A stretch of DNA of 9,579 nt from Desulfobacterales bacterium (GCA_030149595.1 JASFBI010000038.1:1-9579), one strand, 5' to 3'. Positions 1 to 7,697 are shown, counted from the first letter of the stretch. Numbers and translations are program-made. The notes: generated by a model not told the origin, from the letters alone.

Positions 1-648
1 AGGGGGCATGCTCTTTTGGTTCTTGAAAGCAGGCTTGTTTTTAACCTTATTGATACTTTTTTTGGTGGTAAAGGTACAGGTACTGCAAGAATTGAAGGAA
101 GAGATTTTACATCCATTGAAGAGGTTATGGTAAAAAAAGTTGTAGAAGCTTGTTTGAAGGATCTTGAAACTGCATGGGAGCCTGTTGAAGAAATTACTAC
201 AGTTCTTGTAAGGTCTGAAGTTAATCCTCAGTTTGCAACTATAGTTCAGCCGTCAGATCTTGTTATTGTGACTAAATTTGAGGTGGAACTTGAGCAGTCA
301 GCAGGTACTTTAACTCTTTGTATTCCTTATGCAATGATAGAACCTATACGTAATAAACTTTCTGCAGGTTTTCAGGCAGAAACTCTGGATGTAGATTATG
401 CATGGCAGAACAGGTTAAAGGATATAATAAAAGAGTCTGAAGTTGATATTTCTGTTTTAATAGGAAGTACTCAAATTACAGGGGAAAGTTTAATAAATAT
501 GAAAACAGGTGATGTTATTCAGCTTGATCAGGATATAGATAAACCTCTTGTTGCAATGATTGAGGGTACTCCAAAAATGCTGGGTACTGCTGGTGTGCAA
601 AGGGGGCTTCAGTCTTTTAAGTTGAATAAAAAAATAATAGTGGAGTAG
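1..648 (+). CDS. fliM: Flagellar motor switch protein FliM, C-terminal part (5' end outside window)
   Basis: FliM builds the middle of the cytoplasmic C-ring, where it transmits the CheY-P signal to the rotor. The reading frame is open from base 1 (R-G-H-A-L-L-V-L-E-S), so the gene starts before the window. The TTG at 16 lies inside the conserved domain and is not a start. About 215 residues are visible, against roughly 320-340 for a whole FliM, so the N-terminal CheY-binding segment and part of the middle domain are missing. The visible part begins in the CheC-like middle domain, with the typical LVFNLIDTFFGGKG stretch, and continues through a helix rich in V/K/E. It ends in the FliN-like SpoA domain (about the last 75 residues), with the usual closing pattern EGTPKMLGTAGVQRG. 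fliN follows after 4 nt, the standard pairing. Identification is firm. Confidence 0.95.
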   Translation, partial: RGHALLVLESRLVFNLIDTFFGGKGTGTARIEGRDFTSIEEVMVKKVVEACLKDLETAWEPVEEITTVLVRSEVNPQFATIVQPSDLVIVTKFEVELEQSAGTLTLCIPYAMIEPIRNKLSAGFQAETLDVDYAWQNRLKDIIKESEVDISVLIGSTQITGESLINMKTGDVIQLDQDIDKPLVAMIEGTPKMLGTAGVQRGLQSFKLNKKIIVE

Positions 649-652
649 GGAA

Positions 653-985
653 ATGGAAGAAGAAAAAAAAATAGAAGAAGAACAACAGGCAGCAGAAGAA
701 GAGGAAAAAGAAGAAGAACCTGAAAGAACTGATATTAATTTTATTTTGGATATTCCCTTAGAGCTGTCAGTTGAGTTGGGAAAAGCTAAAATGCTTATAA
801 ATGATTTGCTTCAGTTAGGGCAGGGGTCAATTGTTGAGTTGAATAAATTAGCAGGTGAACCATTGGAAGTTTATATAAATAGAAAACTTGTGGCAAGGGG
901 TGAGGTTGTTGTTGTAAATGAAAAGTTTGGAGTCAGGCTTACAGATATTGTAAGCCCCATGGAACGTGTGAAAAGCTTAGGCTGA
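653..985 (+). CDS. fliN: Flagellar motor switch protein FliN
   Basis: FliN forms the lower rim of the C-ring together with FliM and helps dock the export ATPase complex. The protein has 110 residues, a normal length for proteobacterial-type FliN. Residues about 30-105 form the SpoA domain: ILDIPLELSVELGKAKM, then LLQLGQGSIVELNKLAGEPL, then VNEKFGVRLTDIVSP. Residues 1-24 are almost all Glu with a few Lys, Gln and Ala; this is a highly acidic, probably disordered tail encoded by a purine-only-like stretch with a run of nine A at 663-671. The start at 653 has GGAG (642-645) seven bases upstream, overlapping the end of fliM. The gene lies 4 nt after fliM and 12 nt before fliO, so it is surely co-transcribed. 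Confidence 0.96.
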   Translation: MEEEKKIEEEQQAAEEEEKEEEPERTDINFILDIPLELSVELGKAKMLINDLLQLGQGSIVELNKLAGEPLEVYINRKLVARGEVVVVNEKFGVRLTDIVSPMERVKSLG

Positions 986-997
986 TAAGGGATTTCA

Positions 998-1369
998 ATG
1001 GATACTTCATTTAATTTTTTAATTCCTGTTTTAAAAAGTGCTGGCATACTCTGTATCTTATTTTCAGTACTAATCTTTGTTTTATATTTAATGAAAAAAA
1101 TTATGCCTGGTGAAAAAAATATGGGAAGAGGTGTAATAAAATCCATAGACTCTTTTTTTCTTACTTCAAGAGACAGAATAGTTCTTTTAGATGTACTGGG
1201 AGAAAAAATTCTTGTGGGAATTACACAGCAAAATATCTCATATATTGCCAAAATAGATAAAGATCTTAAGGATTTTGATGGAAAAGAAGATAAAGCAGTA
1301 AATTTTGCGGATTATTTTAAAAGCAGTTTTTTAAAAAACAGATCCAGGGTATCAAAAAAAAACCAATGA
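998..1369 (+). CDS. fliO: Flagellar biosynthesis protein FliO
   Basis: FliO is a small membrane protein that helps the FliP ring assemble and is not part of the finished export gate. The 123-residue product has one membrane helix at about residues 10-32 (hydrophobic through ILCILFSVLIFVLYLM). A short cytoplasmic domain follows, with the family pattern of small beta strands: IKSIDSFFLTSRDRIVLLDV, then GEKILVGITQQNISYI. The C-terminal 35 residues are charged and end in a Lys-rich tail. FliO is poorly conserved in sequence, so position between fliN and fliP carries much of the weight. AAGGGA at 987-992 gives a good ribosome site five bases before ATG 998. Its last four bases overlap the fliP start (ATGA), suggesting translational coupling. 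Confidence 0.88.
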   Translation: MDTSFNFLIPVLKSAGILCILFSVLIFVLYLMKKIMPGEKNMGRGVIKSIDSFFLTSRDRIVLLDVLGEKILVGITQQNISYIAKIDKDLKDFDGKEDKAVNFADYFKSSFLKNRSRVSKKNQ

Positions 1370-2196
1370 TATTAAATTTATTCAAAAGTGCTGTTTTTAT
1401 GCGTATACGGAATTTTATGAGTTTAATGTTTTATGTAAAGAATTTATTTACTGCTGCAATATTAATTTTTGTAATAATTGATATTATTATACCATCTTTT
1501 GCAGACAGTGCTCCATTTCATTTTCCTTTAATAAAAATAGGTGTTGAAAAAGCAGAAAGTCCTGACCAGATAGCCACAGCTCTTGAGATAATAGCTCTAT
1601 TAACTATCTTATCTCTTGCTCCTGCAATTTTAATAATGATGACATCATTTACCAGACTTATTATTGTGTTTCATTTTCTTCGCCAGGCCGTGGGAATCCA
1701 GGGGAGTCCTCCTAATCAGGTTCTGGTGGGTCTTGCTCTTTTTTTTACTTTTTTTATCATGACTCCTGTGTGGAACCTGTCATATGAAAATGGTTTAAGA
1801 CCGTATCTTGATGAGGAGATAGATTATAAAAAGGCTTTTACCGAAACTGTTGCTCCTGTAAAAAATTTTATGCTTATTAATACAAGGGAAAATGATCTGG
1901 CTTTGTTTATTAAGGCAGCAAAGATAAACCGGCCTAAAACAAAAGATGATGTTTCCCTTCTTACACTGATTCCTGCTTTTGTAATAAGTGAGCTTAAAAC
2001 GGCATTTATTATTGGTTTTATATTGTATGTGCCTTTTCTTATCATAGATATGGTTGTGGCGAGTGTTTTACTTTCCATGGGTATGATGATGCTTCCACCT
2101 GTAATGATATCTCTACCGTTTAAGCTTATTTTATTTGTGCTGGTTGATGGGTGGAATATTCTTTCAGGCTCTTTAATTAAAAGTTTTAATGTATAA
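1366..2196 (+). CDS. fliP: Flagellar type III export gate protein FliP
   Basis: FliP forms the pentameric ring at the core of the flagellar export gate in the inner membrane. The core is clear: ESPDQIATALEIIALLTILS, then LAPAILIMMTSFTRLIIVFHFLRQAVG, the SPPNQVLVGLALFFTFFIMTPVW stretch, a periplasmic region (about 135-200), and two C-terminal helices. The methionine cluster at residues 238-242 (M-G-M-M-M) matches the Met gasket that closes the channel in the family. At 276 residues it is longer than the usual ~245, because of an N-terminal extension before a hydrophobic signal-like segment (about 27-47, possible cleavage after SFA). ATG at 1399, 1417 or 1426 would give shorter forms; none has a good ribosome site. 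I keep 1366 because it overlaps the fliO stop in the coupling pattern ATGA, but the exact start is unsure. Confidence 0.96.
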   Translation: MILNLFKSAVFMRIRNFMSLMFYVKNLFTAAILIFVIIDIIIPSFADSAPFHFPLIKIGVEKAESPDQIATALEIIALLTILSLAPAILIMMTSFTRLIIVFHFLRQAVGIQGSPPNQVLVGLALFFTFFIMTPVWNLSYENGLRPYLDEEIDYKKAFTETVAPVKNFMLINTRENDLALFIKAAKINRPKTKDDVSLLTLIPAFVISELKTAFIIGFILYVPFLIIDMVVASVLLSMGMMMLPPVMISLPFKLILFVLVDGWNILSGSLIKSFNV

Positions 2197-2200
2197 ATGC

Positions 2201-2207
2201 AAGGGGG
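2201..2207 (+). promoter_or_regulatory. Ribosome binding site deciding the fliQ start
   Basis: AAGGGGG lies seven bases before the ATG at 2215. An in-frame ATG at 2197 directly follows the fliP stop but would place this site inside the coding region and has no ribosome site of its own. The site therefore favours 2215 as the fliQ start. Confidence 0.8.
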
Positions 2208-2214
2208 AATAAAA

Positions 2215-2484
2215 ATGTCACCTGATTTTATAATAGGATTTGCAAAGGAAGGTATTTACCTTACAATACTTGTTGCGATGCCCATGTTAGGGCTGGGACT
2301 TATAGTAGGGTTGGTTGTAAGTGTGTTTCAGGCGGTAACATCAATACAGGAGATGACTTTAACATTTATTCCCAAAATTTTAGCAGTCTTGCTTGGCGTT
2401 TCATATTTTGCACCCTGGATTATAGAAAAACTTACCACATACACAAGAAATATTATATTAAATATTCCCATGTATATAAAATAG
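2215..2484 (+). CDS. fliQ: Flagellar type III export gate protein FliQ
   Basis: FliQ is a two-helix membrane protein that packs around FliP/FliR in the export gate. From the ATG at 2215 it is 89 residues long and begins MSPDFIIGFAKEGIY, matching the length and N-terminal style of the family. Two hydrophobic segments are visible (about 13-38 and 53-70). They are joined by the hallmark loop VFQAVTSIQEMTLTFIPKI. Starting at 2197 instead would add six residues (MQGGIK) that are really the ribosome-binding sequence read as codons. It lies 18 nt after fliP and 20 nt before fliR, within the export-gate block. Confidence 0.96.
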   Translation: MSPDFIIGFAKEGIYLTILVAMPMLGLGLIVGLVVSVFQAVTSIQEMTLTFIPKILAVLLGVSYFAPWIIEKLTTYTRNIILNIPMYIK

Positions 2485-2504
2485 GGTTGTATCAATATTA
2501 AATT

Positions 2505-3299
2505 ATGGAGCTTTTAAATCTTCCTTTTGATCAGTTTGCAGTTTTTTTACTTATATTGATAAGGGTAAGTGTTGTTTTGATGCTGCTTCCTTTTTTTGGA
2601 AGCAATGTTTTTCCTGTCCTTGTTAAAGCAGGTCTGGCTCTTTTAATAAGTTTCTCAATTGTTCCTGGTTTGGACCCATCTATTTTTGTTTTTCCTGAAA
2701 ATTTAATATCTCTTCTTATTCTTGTTGTTTCTGAATTTATCCTGGGTTTGACCATTGGATTGATTCTTCGGATGTATTTTGCATCTATTCAGCTGGCTGG
2801 TGAATTGATAAGTTTTCAGATGGGTTTTTCAATGATAAATGTACTTGATCCACAAACAGGATCTCAGGTTGCTGTATTAGATCAAATAGGCAACTGGGTG
2901 GTTCTTCTTGTCTTTCTTCTGTTAAATGGTCATCTTTATCTTATTTCAGTTGTTGTGAAAAGCTTTGACCTCATAAAGGTTGGAGAGATTTTTTTAGATC
3001 AAAGACTTTTAGATAGAATTATACTATGCTTTTCTGTTATTTTTAGCCAGGCTTTTAAGATAGGAGCTCCTGCAATAGTTGCTCTTTTATGTGTTAGTGT
3101 CTCTTTTGGTTTGATGGCAAAATTTGCACCTCAGATGAATATATTAGTCGCAGCTTTTCCTGTAAAAATTGTTGTGGGACTCTTTTTTTTCGTGTTTATA
3201 CTGCAAATTATTTTAATTACTACCAAACAATATATGATAGAATTTAAGCAGCTTATGAACGGGGTTCTTGTTTTGATGGGAGGTGGCTTAAGTGGCTGA
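2505..3299 (+). CDS. fliR: Flagellar type III export gate protein FliR
   Basis: FliR is the single-copy subunit that completes the FliP-FliQ-FliR export gate. The 264-residue protein has normal length and about six membrane segments. Conserved spots include RVSVVLMLLPFFGSNVFP near the N-terminus, GELISFQMGFSMINVLDPQTG followed by QVAVLDQ in the plug-forming loop, and FGLMAKFAPQMNILVAAFPVKI near the C-terminus. No in-frame start exists just upstream because TAA at 2499-2501 is in the same frame, so ATG 2505 is the first possible start. It lacks a good ribosome site: the nearest purine-rich stretch, AGGG at 2483-2486, is about 18 nt away. Translation may depend on coupling to fliQ. The last 8 nt overlap flhB. 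Confidence 0.96.
   Translation: MELLNLPFDQFAVFLLILIRVSVVLMLLPFFGSNVFPVLVKAGLALLISFSIVPGLDPSIFVFPENLISLLILVVSEFILGLTIGLILRMYFASIQLAGELISFQMGFSMINVLDPQTGSQVAVLDQIGNWVVLLVFLLLNGHLYLISVVVKSFDLIKVGEIFLDQRLLDRIILCFSVIFSQAFKIGAPAIVALLCVSVSFGLMAKFAPQMNILVAAFPVKIVVGLFFFVFILQIILITTKQYMIEFKQLMNGVLVLMGGGLSG
3278..3283 (+). promoter_or_regulatory. Ribosome binding site for flhB inside fliR
   Basis: GGGAGG inside the last codons of fliR lies eight bases before the GTG at 3292. It supports the GTG start of flhB in a different frame from fliR, with an 8-nt overlap of the two genes. Confidence 0.75.
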
Positions 3300-4353
3300 A
3301 GGATTGCAGGAAAAAACTGAAAAGGCTACCGGTAAAAAACGTAGAGAAACAAGACAAGAAGGACAGGTTGTCAAAAGTGTTGAGGTTATATCGGTTGCTG
3401 TACTTCTTGCAGGACTTCTTGCACTGTATTTTGGTGGAAAATATATCTATGTAAATCTTGAAGAATTTATGAAAGAGCTTTTTAGCTTTGAATCTGTATT
3501 AAACCTGAATGATCAGTATATAATAAATTTACTTATAAAAGTTTTGTCAAAATTTGTGTTAACAGTTCTTCCTGTTTTTGCTGCTGTTTTTCTAATTGCC
3601 CTTGCCGTAAATATTGTTCAGGTAGGATTTGTAATTTCTTTTAAGGCTATAAGCCCCAAATTTAACAAATTAAATTTTATTACAGGTTTTGCTAAATTAT
3701 TTTCCTTAAAATCTTTTGTTGAAGCATTAAAATCATTTTTAAAGCTTATCGTTGTTGGAGGAGTAGCATATTTCAGTATAAAAGGTGAAATTGATATCAT
3801 ATCGCATCTTTATGACAAGAGTCTTGCGAGTATTTATATATATATCTTAAATATTTCATTTAAGATATTTATATGGGTAATAATTGTTATGATGGTTATA
3901 GCTATTTTTGATTATATTTATCAAAAATGGCAGTTTGAACAGCAGATTAAAATGACAAAAGAAGAAGTGAAAGAAGAAAGAAAACAGATGGAGGGTGATC
4001 CAAAGGTTAAGGCAAAAATAAGAAGTATTCAATTGGATGCAGCGAGAAAACGTATGATGCAGGATGTTTCCGATGCAGATGTAATAGTAACAAACCCAAC
4101 ACATCTATCAATTGCTATAAAGTATGATTCTGATGTTATGAGTGTGCCTAAGGTTGTTGCAAAAGGAGCAGGGATTATAGCTGAAAAAATAAAAGAAATA
4201 GCAAAAAAGAGTAATGTTCCTGTGGTAGAAAATAAAGAACTGGCTCGAAATTTGTATGGTATAGTAGAAGTTGGGTCAGATATCCCATCTGAATTATTTC
4301 AGGCAGTAGCACAGTTACTTGCCTATGTTTATAAATTAAAAGGAAAAATATAG
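3292..4353 (+). CDS. flhB: Flagellar type III export switch protein FlhB
   Basis: FlhB sits at the export gate and switches secretion from rod/hook to filament substrates after cleaving itself. The 353-residue protein starts with a charged segment (EKTEKATGKKRRETRQEGQV), typical of the family. It has four membrane helices (about 29-48, 84-112, 147-163, 186-208) and a cytoplasmic domain with the conserved KEEVKEERKQMEGDPKVKAK linker. The cleavage motif N-P-T-H is intact at residues 268-271, inside DVIVTNPTHLSIAIKY; self-cleavage is expected between N268 and P269. The PVVENKELARNLY segment follows. The start is GTG with a strong ribosome site inside fliR, overlapping fliR by 8 nt. All key residues are present, so the protein should work normally. 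Confidence 0.97.
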   Translation: MAEGLQEKTEKATGKKRRETRQEGQVVKSVEVISVAVLLAGLLALYFGGKYIYVNLEEFMKELFSFESVLNLNDQYIINLLIKVLSKFVLTVLPVFAAVFLIALAVNIVQVGFVISFKAISPKFNKLNFITGFAKLFSLKSFVEALKSFLKLIVVGGVAYFSIKGEIDIISHLYDKSLASIYIYILNISFKIFIWVIIVMMVIAIFDYIYQKWQFEQQIKMTKEEVKEERKQMEGDPKVKAKIRSIQLDAARKRMMQDVSDADVIVTNPTHLSIAIKYDSDVMSVPKVVAKGAGIIAEKIKEIAKKSNVPVVENKELARNLYGIVEVGSDIPSELFQAVAQLLAYVYKLKGKI

Positions 4354-4384
4354 AAAGTACGTCATTCTTTTAACGCTGTATGTC

Positions 4385-4413
4385 AATATTTTGTCAGATT
4401 TATTGAAAATATT
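4385..4413. repeat. A/T-only inverted repeat directly before flhA
   Basis: The 60-nt gap between flhB and flhA holds a perfect 8-bp inverted repeat, AATATTTT (4385-4392) and AAAATATT (4406-4413), with a 13-nt spacer. It ends at the base before the flhA ATG. The arms contain no G or C, so the RNA hairpin would be weak. Such repeats are also frequent by chance in AT-rich DNA. The rest of the gap shows no clear ribosome site and no promoter I trust. Confidence 0.3.
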
Positions 4414-6498
4414 ATGGAAAATAAGTTTACTCCCTTAATAAGTGGTTTTAAAAAGAATGTTTCTGATATTGGAATGGTTGTTTTTGTAATTGGCATTTTA
4501 GTTGTTATGCTGCTTCCAATTCACCCTGTTTTTTTGGATCTGCTGCTTGCTTTAAATATTGCTATAGCAATTATTATTCTTATTACTACAATGTATACTA
4601 ATAAAGCTGTAGACTTTACTATTTTCCCTTCTATTTTACTTGTTTTTACCCTGTTTCGTCTATCATTAAATGTTGCTTCAACACGTCTTATTCTTCTCCA
4701 CGGGCAGGAGGGAGTCAAAGCAGCCGGCTCTATTATTATGGCTTTTGGCAGTTTTGTTGTGGGAGGTAATTATGTTGTAGGTGCTGTAATTTTTATTATT
4801 CTTGTTCTTATTAATTTTATAGTAATAACAAAAGGATCTGGTCGTATAGCTGAAGTTGCTGCAAGATTTACATTAGATGGAATGCCTGGAAAGCAGATGG
4901 CAATAGATGCTGATTTAAATGCTGGAATGATAGATGAATCTGAAGCTAAAAAAAGAAGAGAAGAAATATCAAAAGAGTCTGAATTTCACGGAGCAATGGA
5001 TGGAGCCAGTAAGTTTGTAAGGGGAGATGCAATTGCCGGAATTATAATTACTGTGATTAATATAGTCGGTGGAATTATAATAGGTGTTTTTCAGATGGAT
5101 ATGTCCATCGCAGATGCCAGCACAAATTATACTCTTCTTACCATAGGAGACGGACTGGTAAGCCAGATTCCAGCACTTGTAATATCGACAGCATCAGGTA
5201 TTTTAGTTTCAAGATCAGGTTCTGAAGATAAAATGGGTAAGGAGTTTGGGAAACATATTTTTAATAATCCAGTTCCCGTTTACCTTGGTTCTTTTGTAAT
5301 TTTTATTTTTGGAATGGTTCCAGGGCTTCCTGCGTTTCCTTTTTTAACTTTGGCTGTAATTCTCTCTTCTTCAGTATATTTTTTTCAAAAGCAGGGCAGT
5401 TCTGTGTTAGATGGTGAAGTAGAGAATGGCGAGGAGGAAGAACTTGTAGAAGATGGACCTGATGAAGTGGAGCATCTGCTTGTAGTTGATTTACTTGAGC
5501 TTGAAGTTGGATATGGATTAATTCCCCTTGTGGATAAAGCACAGGATGGTTCTCTTTTAGGACGAATTAAGGCTTTGAGAAAACAGTTTGCCATGGAGCT
5601 TGGAGTTGTTATTCCACCTATACATATAAGGGATAATCTTAAGCTAAAACCTTCTGAATACAGAGTGTTGATTAAAGGAGTTGAAGTTGTAAAAGGAGAA
5701 CTTATGATAGATCACATGCTTGCTATGGATCCAGGAGGTTTAACTGAAAAAATTGAAGGAATTCCAACAAAGGAGCCGGCATTTAATCTTCCTGCCTTAT
5801 GGATTCCGGTAGATAAAGAAGAAGATGCTAAGTTTGCCGGATATACAGTTGTGGATAATCCAACAGTGATAGCAACACATCTTACAGAACTTATAAGAAA
5901 CAATGCAGCTGATCTTTTAGGCAGGCAGGATGTACAGCATTTGTTGGATAATCTGGCTAAAAACAGTCCCAAAGTAGTAGAAGAGCTTGTTCCAGGCCAG
6001 CTTTCTTTGGGTATTGTGCAAAAAGTTCTTCAAAATTTATTAAGAGAAAGGGTTTCCATACGTGATTTGTTAACCATAATGGAAGTATTGGCAGATTATG
6101 CTCCCATGAGTAAGGATCATGATTTGCTTACAGAATATGTGCGGCAAAAATTATCTATTTCTATTATCTCTTCATATATTCAGGATAGTGGTGTGCTTGA
6201 TGTAATTACTATTGACCCTAAAATTGAAGAGGTATTAAGTAAAGGCATTCGTCAGACAGAACAGGGAGCATATTTGGGGGTTGAACCGTCAACCATGGAG
6301 TCTATTGTTGCAGCAATAAAAGCTGAAATAGAAAAAGCAACAGCTTTGGGTATACAGCCTGTGCTGTTATGTTCTCCTGTTTTGCGCAGGCATTTAAGAA
6401 AAATAGTAGAGTTGTTTATGCCAATGGCTGCTGTATTTTCTCATGCAGAAATTGTGCGTGATATTCGTGTAAAAGCTGTGGGAAAGGTAGTGATATAA
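4414..6498 (+). CDS. flhA: Flagellar type III export gate protein FlhA
   Basis: FlhA forms the nonameric ring of the export gate, couples export to the proton gradient and docks chaperone-cargo complexes. Its 694 residues match the family. The N-terminal half is membrane-embedded (about eight helices, residues 20-325), with the hallmark LDLLLALNIAIA (41-52) and FPSILLVFTLFRLSLNVAS. The conserved cytoplasmic loop RFTLDGMPGKQMAIDADL starts at R151 and includes D155, D165 and D167. An acidic linker (about 333-349) leads to the soluble docking domain, which begins LLVVDLLELEVGYGLIPLV and ends in VVI. ATG 4414 is the only reasonable start: there is no ATG, GTG or TTG in frame in the gap upstream. 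A clear ribosome site is missing, which is odd for such a central gene. Confidence 0.97.
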   Translation: MENKFTPLISGFKKNVSDIGMVVFVIGILVVMLLPIHPVFLDLLLALNIAIAIIILITTMYTNKAVDFTIFPSILLVFTLFRLSLNVASTRLILLHGQEGVKAAGSIIMAFGSFVVGGNYVVGAVIFIILVLINFIVITKGSGRIAEVAARFTLDGMPGKQMAIDADLNAGMIDESEAKKRREEISKESEFHGAMDGASKFVRGDAIAGIIITVINIVGGIIIGVFQMDMSIADASTNYTLLTIGDGLVSQIPALVISTASGILVSRSGSEDKMGKEFGKHIFNNPVPVYLGSFVIFIFGMVPGLPAFPFLTLAVILSSSVYFFQKQGSSVLDGEVENGEEEELVEDGPDEVEHLLVVDLLELEVGYGLIPLVDKAQDGSLLGRIKALRKQFAMELGVVIPPIHIRDNLKLKPSEYRVLIKGVEVVKGELMIDHMLAMDPGGLTEKIEGIPTKEPAFNLPALWIPVDKEEDAKFAGYTVVDNPTVIATHLTELIRNNAADLLGRQDVQHLLDNLAKNSPKVVEELVPGQLSLGIVQKVLQNLLRERVSIRDLLTIMEVLADYAPMSKDHDLLTEYVRQKLSISIISSYIQDSGVLDVITIDPKIEEVLSKGIRQTEQGAYLGVEPSTMESIVAAIKAEIEKATALGIQPVLLCSPVLRRHLRKIVELFMPMAAVFSHAEIVRDIRVKAVGKVVI

Positions 6499-6500
6499 AA

Positions 6501-7601
6501 GTGAGTGTAAAAAAATACAGAGCAAAAAGTATTCAGGATGCTGTAGCTATGATAAAAGAGGAGTGTGGTTCTGAGGCTATGATTCTTTCAACTAAGAAAC
6601 TCTCATATGCTGATAATAATTATAGCAGTGATAAGATGTTTGAGGTTGCAGCTTTGGTAACAAATGATACTGAAAACATCGATAAACAATTTTCTGGTAA
6701 TAGTTTAAAAGATTCCGGTTCTTATGATAATGATTTAAAAAATGATAAACAAAAACCTTCTATTTCAATAGAAGATATGCTCTCTTTTTTAAATCAAACC
6801 AATGCTCTTCCTGATATTATAACTTCAAACAGTCAAAGTTTTACTATTTATGCAAGATTACTAAAGTCTGGGATTTCAGAGTCCCTGGTTAACTATTTTA
6901 TTAAACAGAGCAGCTTGCATGGTAAATTAAAAAGAGATGATATAAAGGAAATTCCTGGGAGAGTAATAAATACTATTGCAGATATTATTAAGGTTAAAAA
7001 TCTTTTTGATTTTAATGGAGGCAAAAAAAAGATAGCAGCATTTATAGGGCCTACCGGAGTTGGAAAAACGACTACAATAGCAAAACTTGCAGCAGGCCTT
7101 AGTCTAAAAGAAAATAAAAGAGTAGGGCTTATTTGTGTTGATAATTATAGAATAGGAGCTGTTGAACAATTAAAAACCTATGCTGCTATAATGGGGATAT
7201 CCTTTCTTGCTGCATTTTCAAAAGAGGATATGGCATATGCATTGGGAAAGTTTGAAAAAAAAGATGTGGTTCTTATTGATACCGCGGGGCAGAGTCCTTT
7301 TGATAAAAAAAAAATGGAAGAACTGCAGGATATATTTTCAGCAGATGATCAGATTTGTTGTCATATGGTATTGAGTGTAAATACTGACAGGTTGGATTTA
7401 AGAGATATAATGGATGAATTTTCCATATTAAATCCTGAAACTTATATTTTTACAAAATTGGATGAAACCATAAGAAGAGGTGTTATTATTGATCAGATTG
7501 CAGATTATAATATTCCTGTTTCGTTTTTAACTAATGGGCAGGGTGTACCAGATGATATAATAAAAGCAACGAAGAAAAGAATTTTGAAATTTATATTTTA
7601 G
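6501..7601 (+). CDS. flhF: Flagellar biosynthesis GTPase FlhF (SRP family)
   Basis: FlhF is an SRP-type GTPase that marks the site where the flagellum is built, usually a cell pole. The 366-residue protein begins MSVKKYRAKSIQDAVAMIKE, then EECGSEAMILSTKK, typical of the FlhF N-terminal B domain. A variable, polar stretch (about 50-95) follows, then a helical N domain and the G domain from about 175. Nucleotide-binding motifs are intact: P-loop GPTGVGKTT (183-191), DNYRIGAVEQLKTYA, DTAGQS (from D260) and TKLDE (318-322). The start is GTG, two bases after the flhA stop; the possible ribosome site AAGG at 6484-6487 is distant (13 nt). A run of ten A (7305-7314) lies in the coding region. flhG, its regulator, follows after 103 nt. 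Confidence 0.96.
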   Translation: MSVKKYRAKSIQDAVAMIKEECGSEAMILSTKKLSYADNNYSSDKMFEVAALVTNDTENIDKQFSGNSLKDSGSYDNDLKNDKQKPSISIEDMLSFLNQTNALPDIITSNSQSFTIYARLLKSGISESLVNYFIKQSSLHGKLKRDDIKEIPGRVINTIADIIKVKNLFDFNGGKKKIAAFIGPTGVGKTTTIAKLAAGLSLKENKRVGLICVDNYRIGAVEQLKTYAAIMGISFLAAFSKEDMAYALGKFEKKDVVLIDTAGQSPFDKKKMEELQDIFSADDQICCHMVLSVNTDRLDLRDIMDEFSILNPETYIFTKLDETIRRGVIIDQIADYNIPVSFLTNGQGVPDDIIKATKKRILKFIF

Positions 7602-7610
7602 GCAGAGTGT

Positions 7611-7650
7611 CGTTAATGAAGCAGTTTGGATAAATTAGCGTTTTGTATTT
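7611..7650 (+). other. Weak hairpin plus T-rich tract between flhF and flhG
   Basis: The 103-nt gap between flhF and flhG contains CGTTAAT (7611-7617) and ATTAGCG (7634-7640). These can pair over seven positions with one G-U wobble and a 16-nt loop. The downstream arm is directly followed by TTTTGTATTT (7641-7650). This has the layout of a terminator or attenuator, but the stem is short with only two G-C pairs, so strong termination is unlikely. Nothing else in the gap is convincing except the flhG ribosome site. Confidence 0.22.
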
Positions 7651-7690
7651 AAAAGTCTATATTAGAAATATTTGTTTTCTGCTTTTAAAC

Positions 7691-7697
7691 AAAGGAG
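7691..7697 (+). promoter_or_regulatory. Ribosome binding site deciding the flhG start
   Basis: AAAGGAG, close to the ideal anti-16S complement, lies seven bases before the GTG at 7705. An in-frame TTG at 7672 would place this site inside the gene and would add 11 residues that do not fit the family. The site therefore sets the start at 7705. Confidence 0.85.

Noticed and set aside
871..1251. Open frame of 126 codons on the - strand across fliN/fliO
   Set aside because: It lies opposite two well-supported genes, has no recognisable domain or ribosome site, and is explained as an antisense shadow in AT-rich coding DNA.
1326..1339. Palindrome GTTTTTTAAAAAAC in fliO
   Set aside because: It lies inside coding sequence, contains almost only A/T and encodes ordinary Phe-Leu-Lys residues; expected by chance in this base composition.
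4391..4419. TTGTCA before flhA as a -35 promoter element
   Set aside because: It matches the -35 consensus at five of six bases, but no -10 element is found at 16-18 nt; that position falls on the flhA start codon. The nearby second TGTCA copy is too short to mean anything.
5303..5594. Two overlapping - strand open frames rich in Ser/Thr or Leu/Gln within flhA
   Set aside because: Their odd composition is the reverse complement of the Glu-rich linker codons of flhA; no independent coding evidence.
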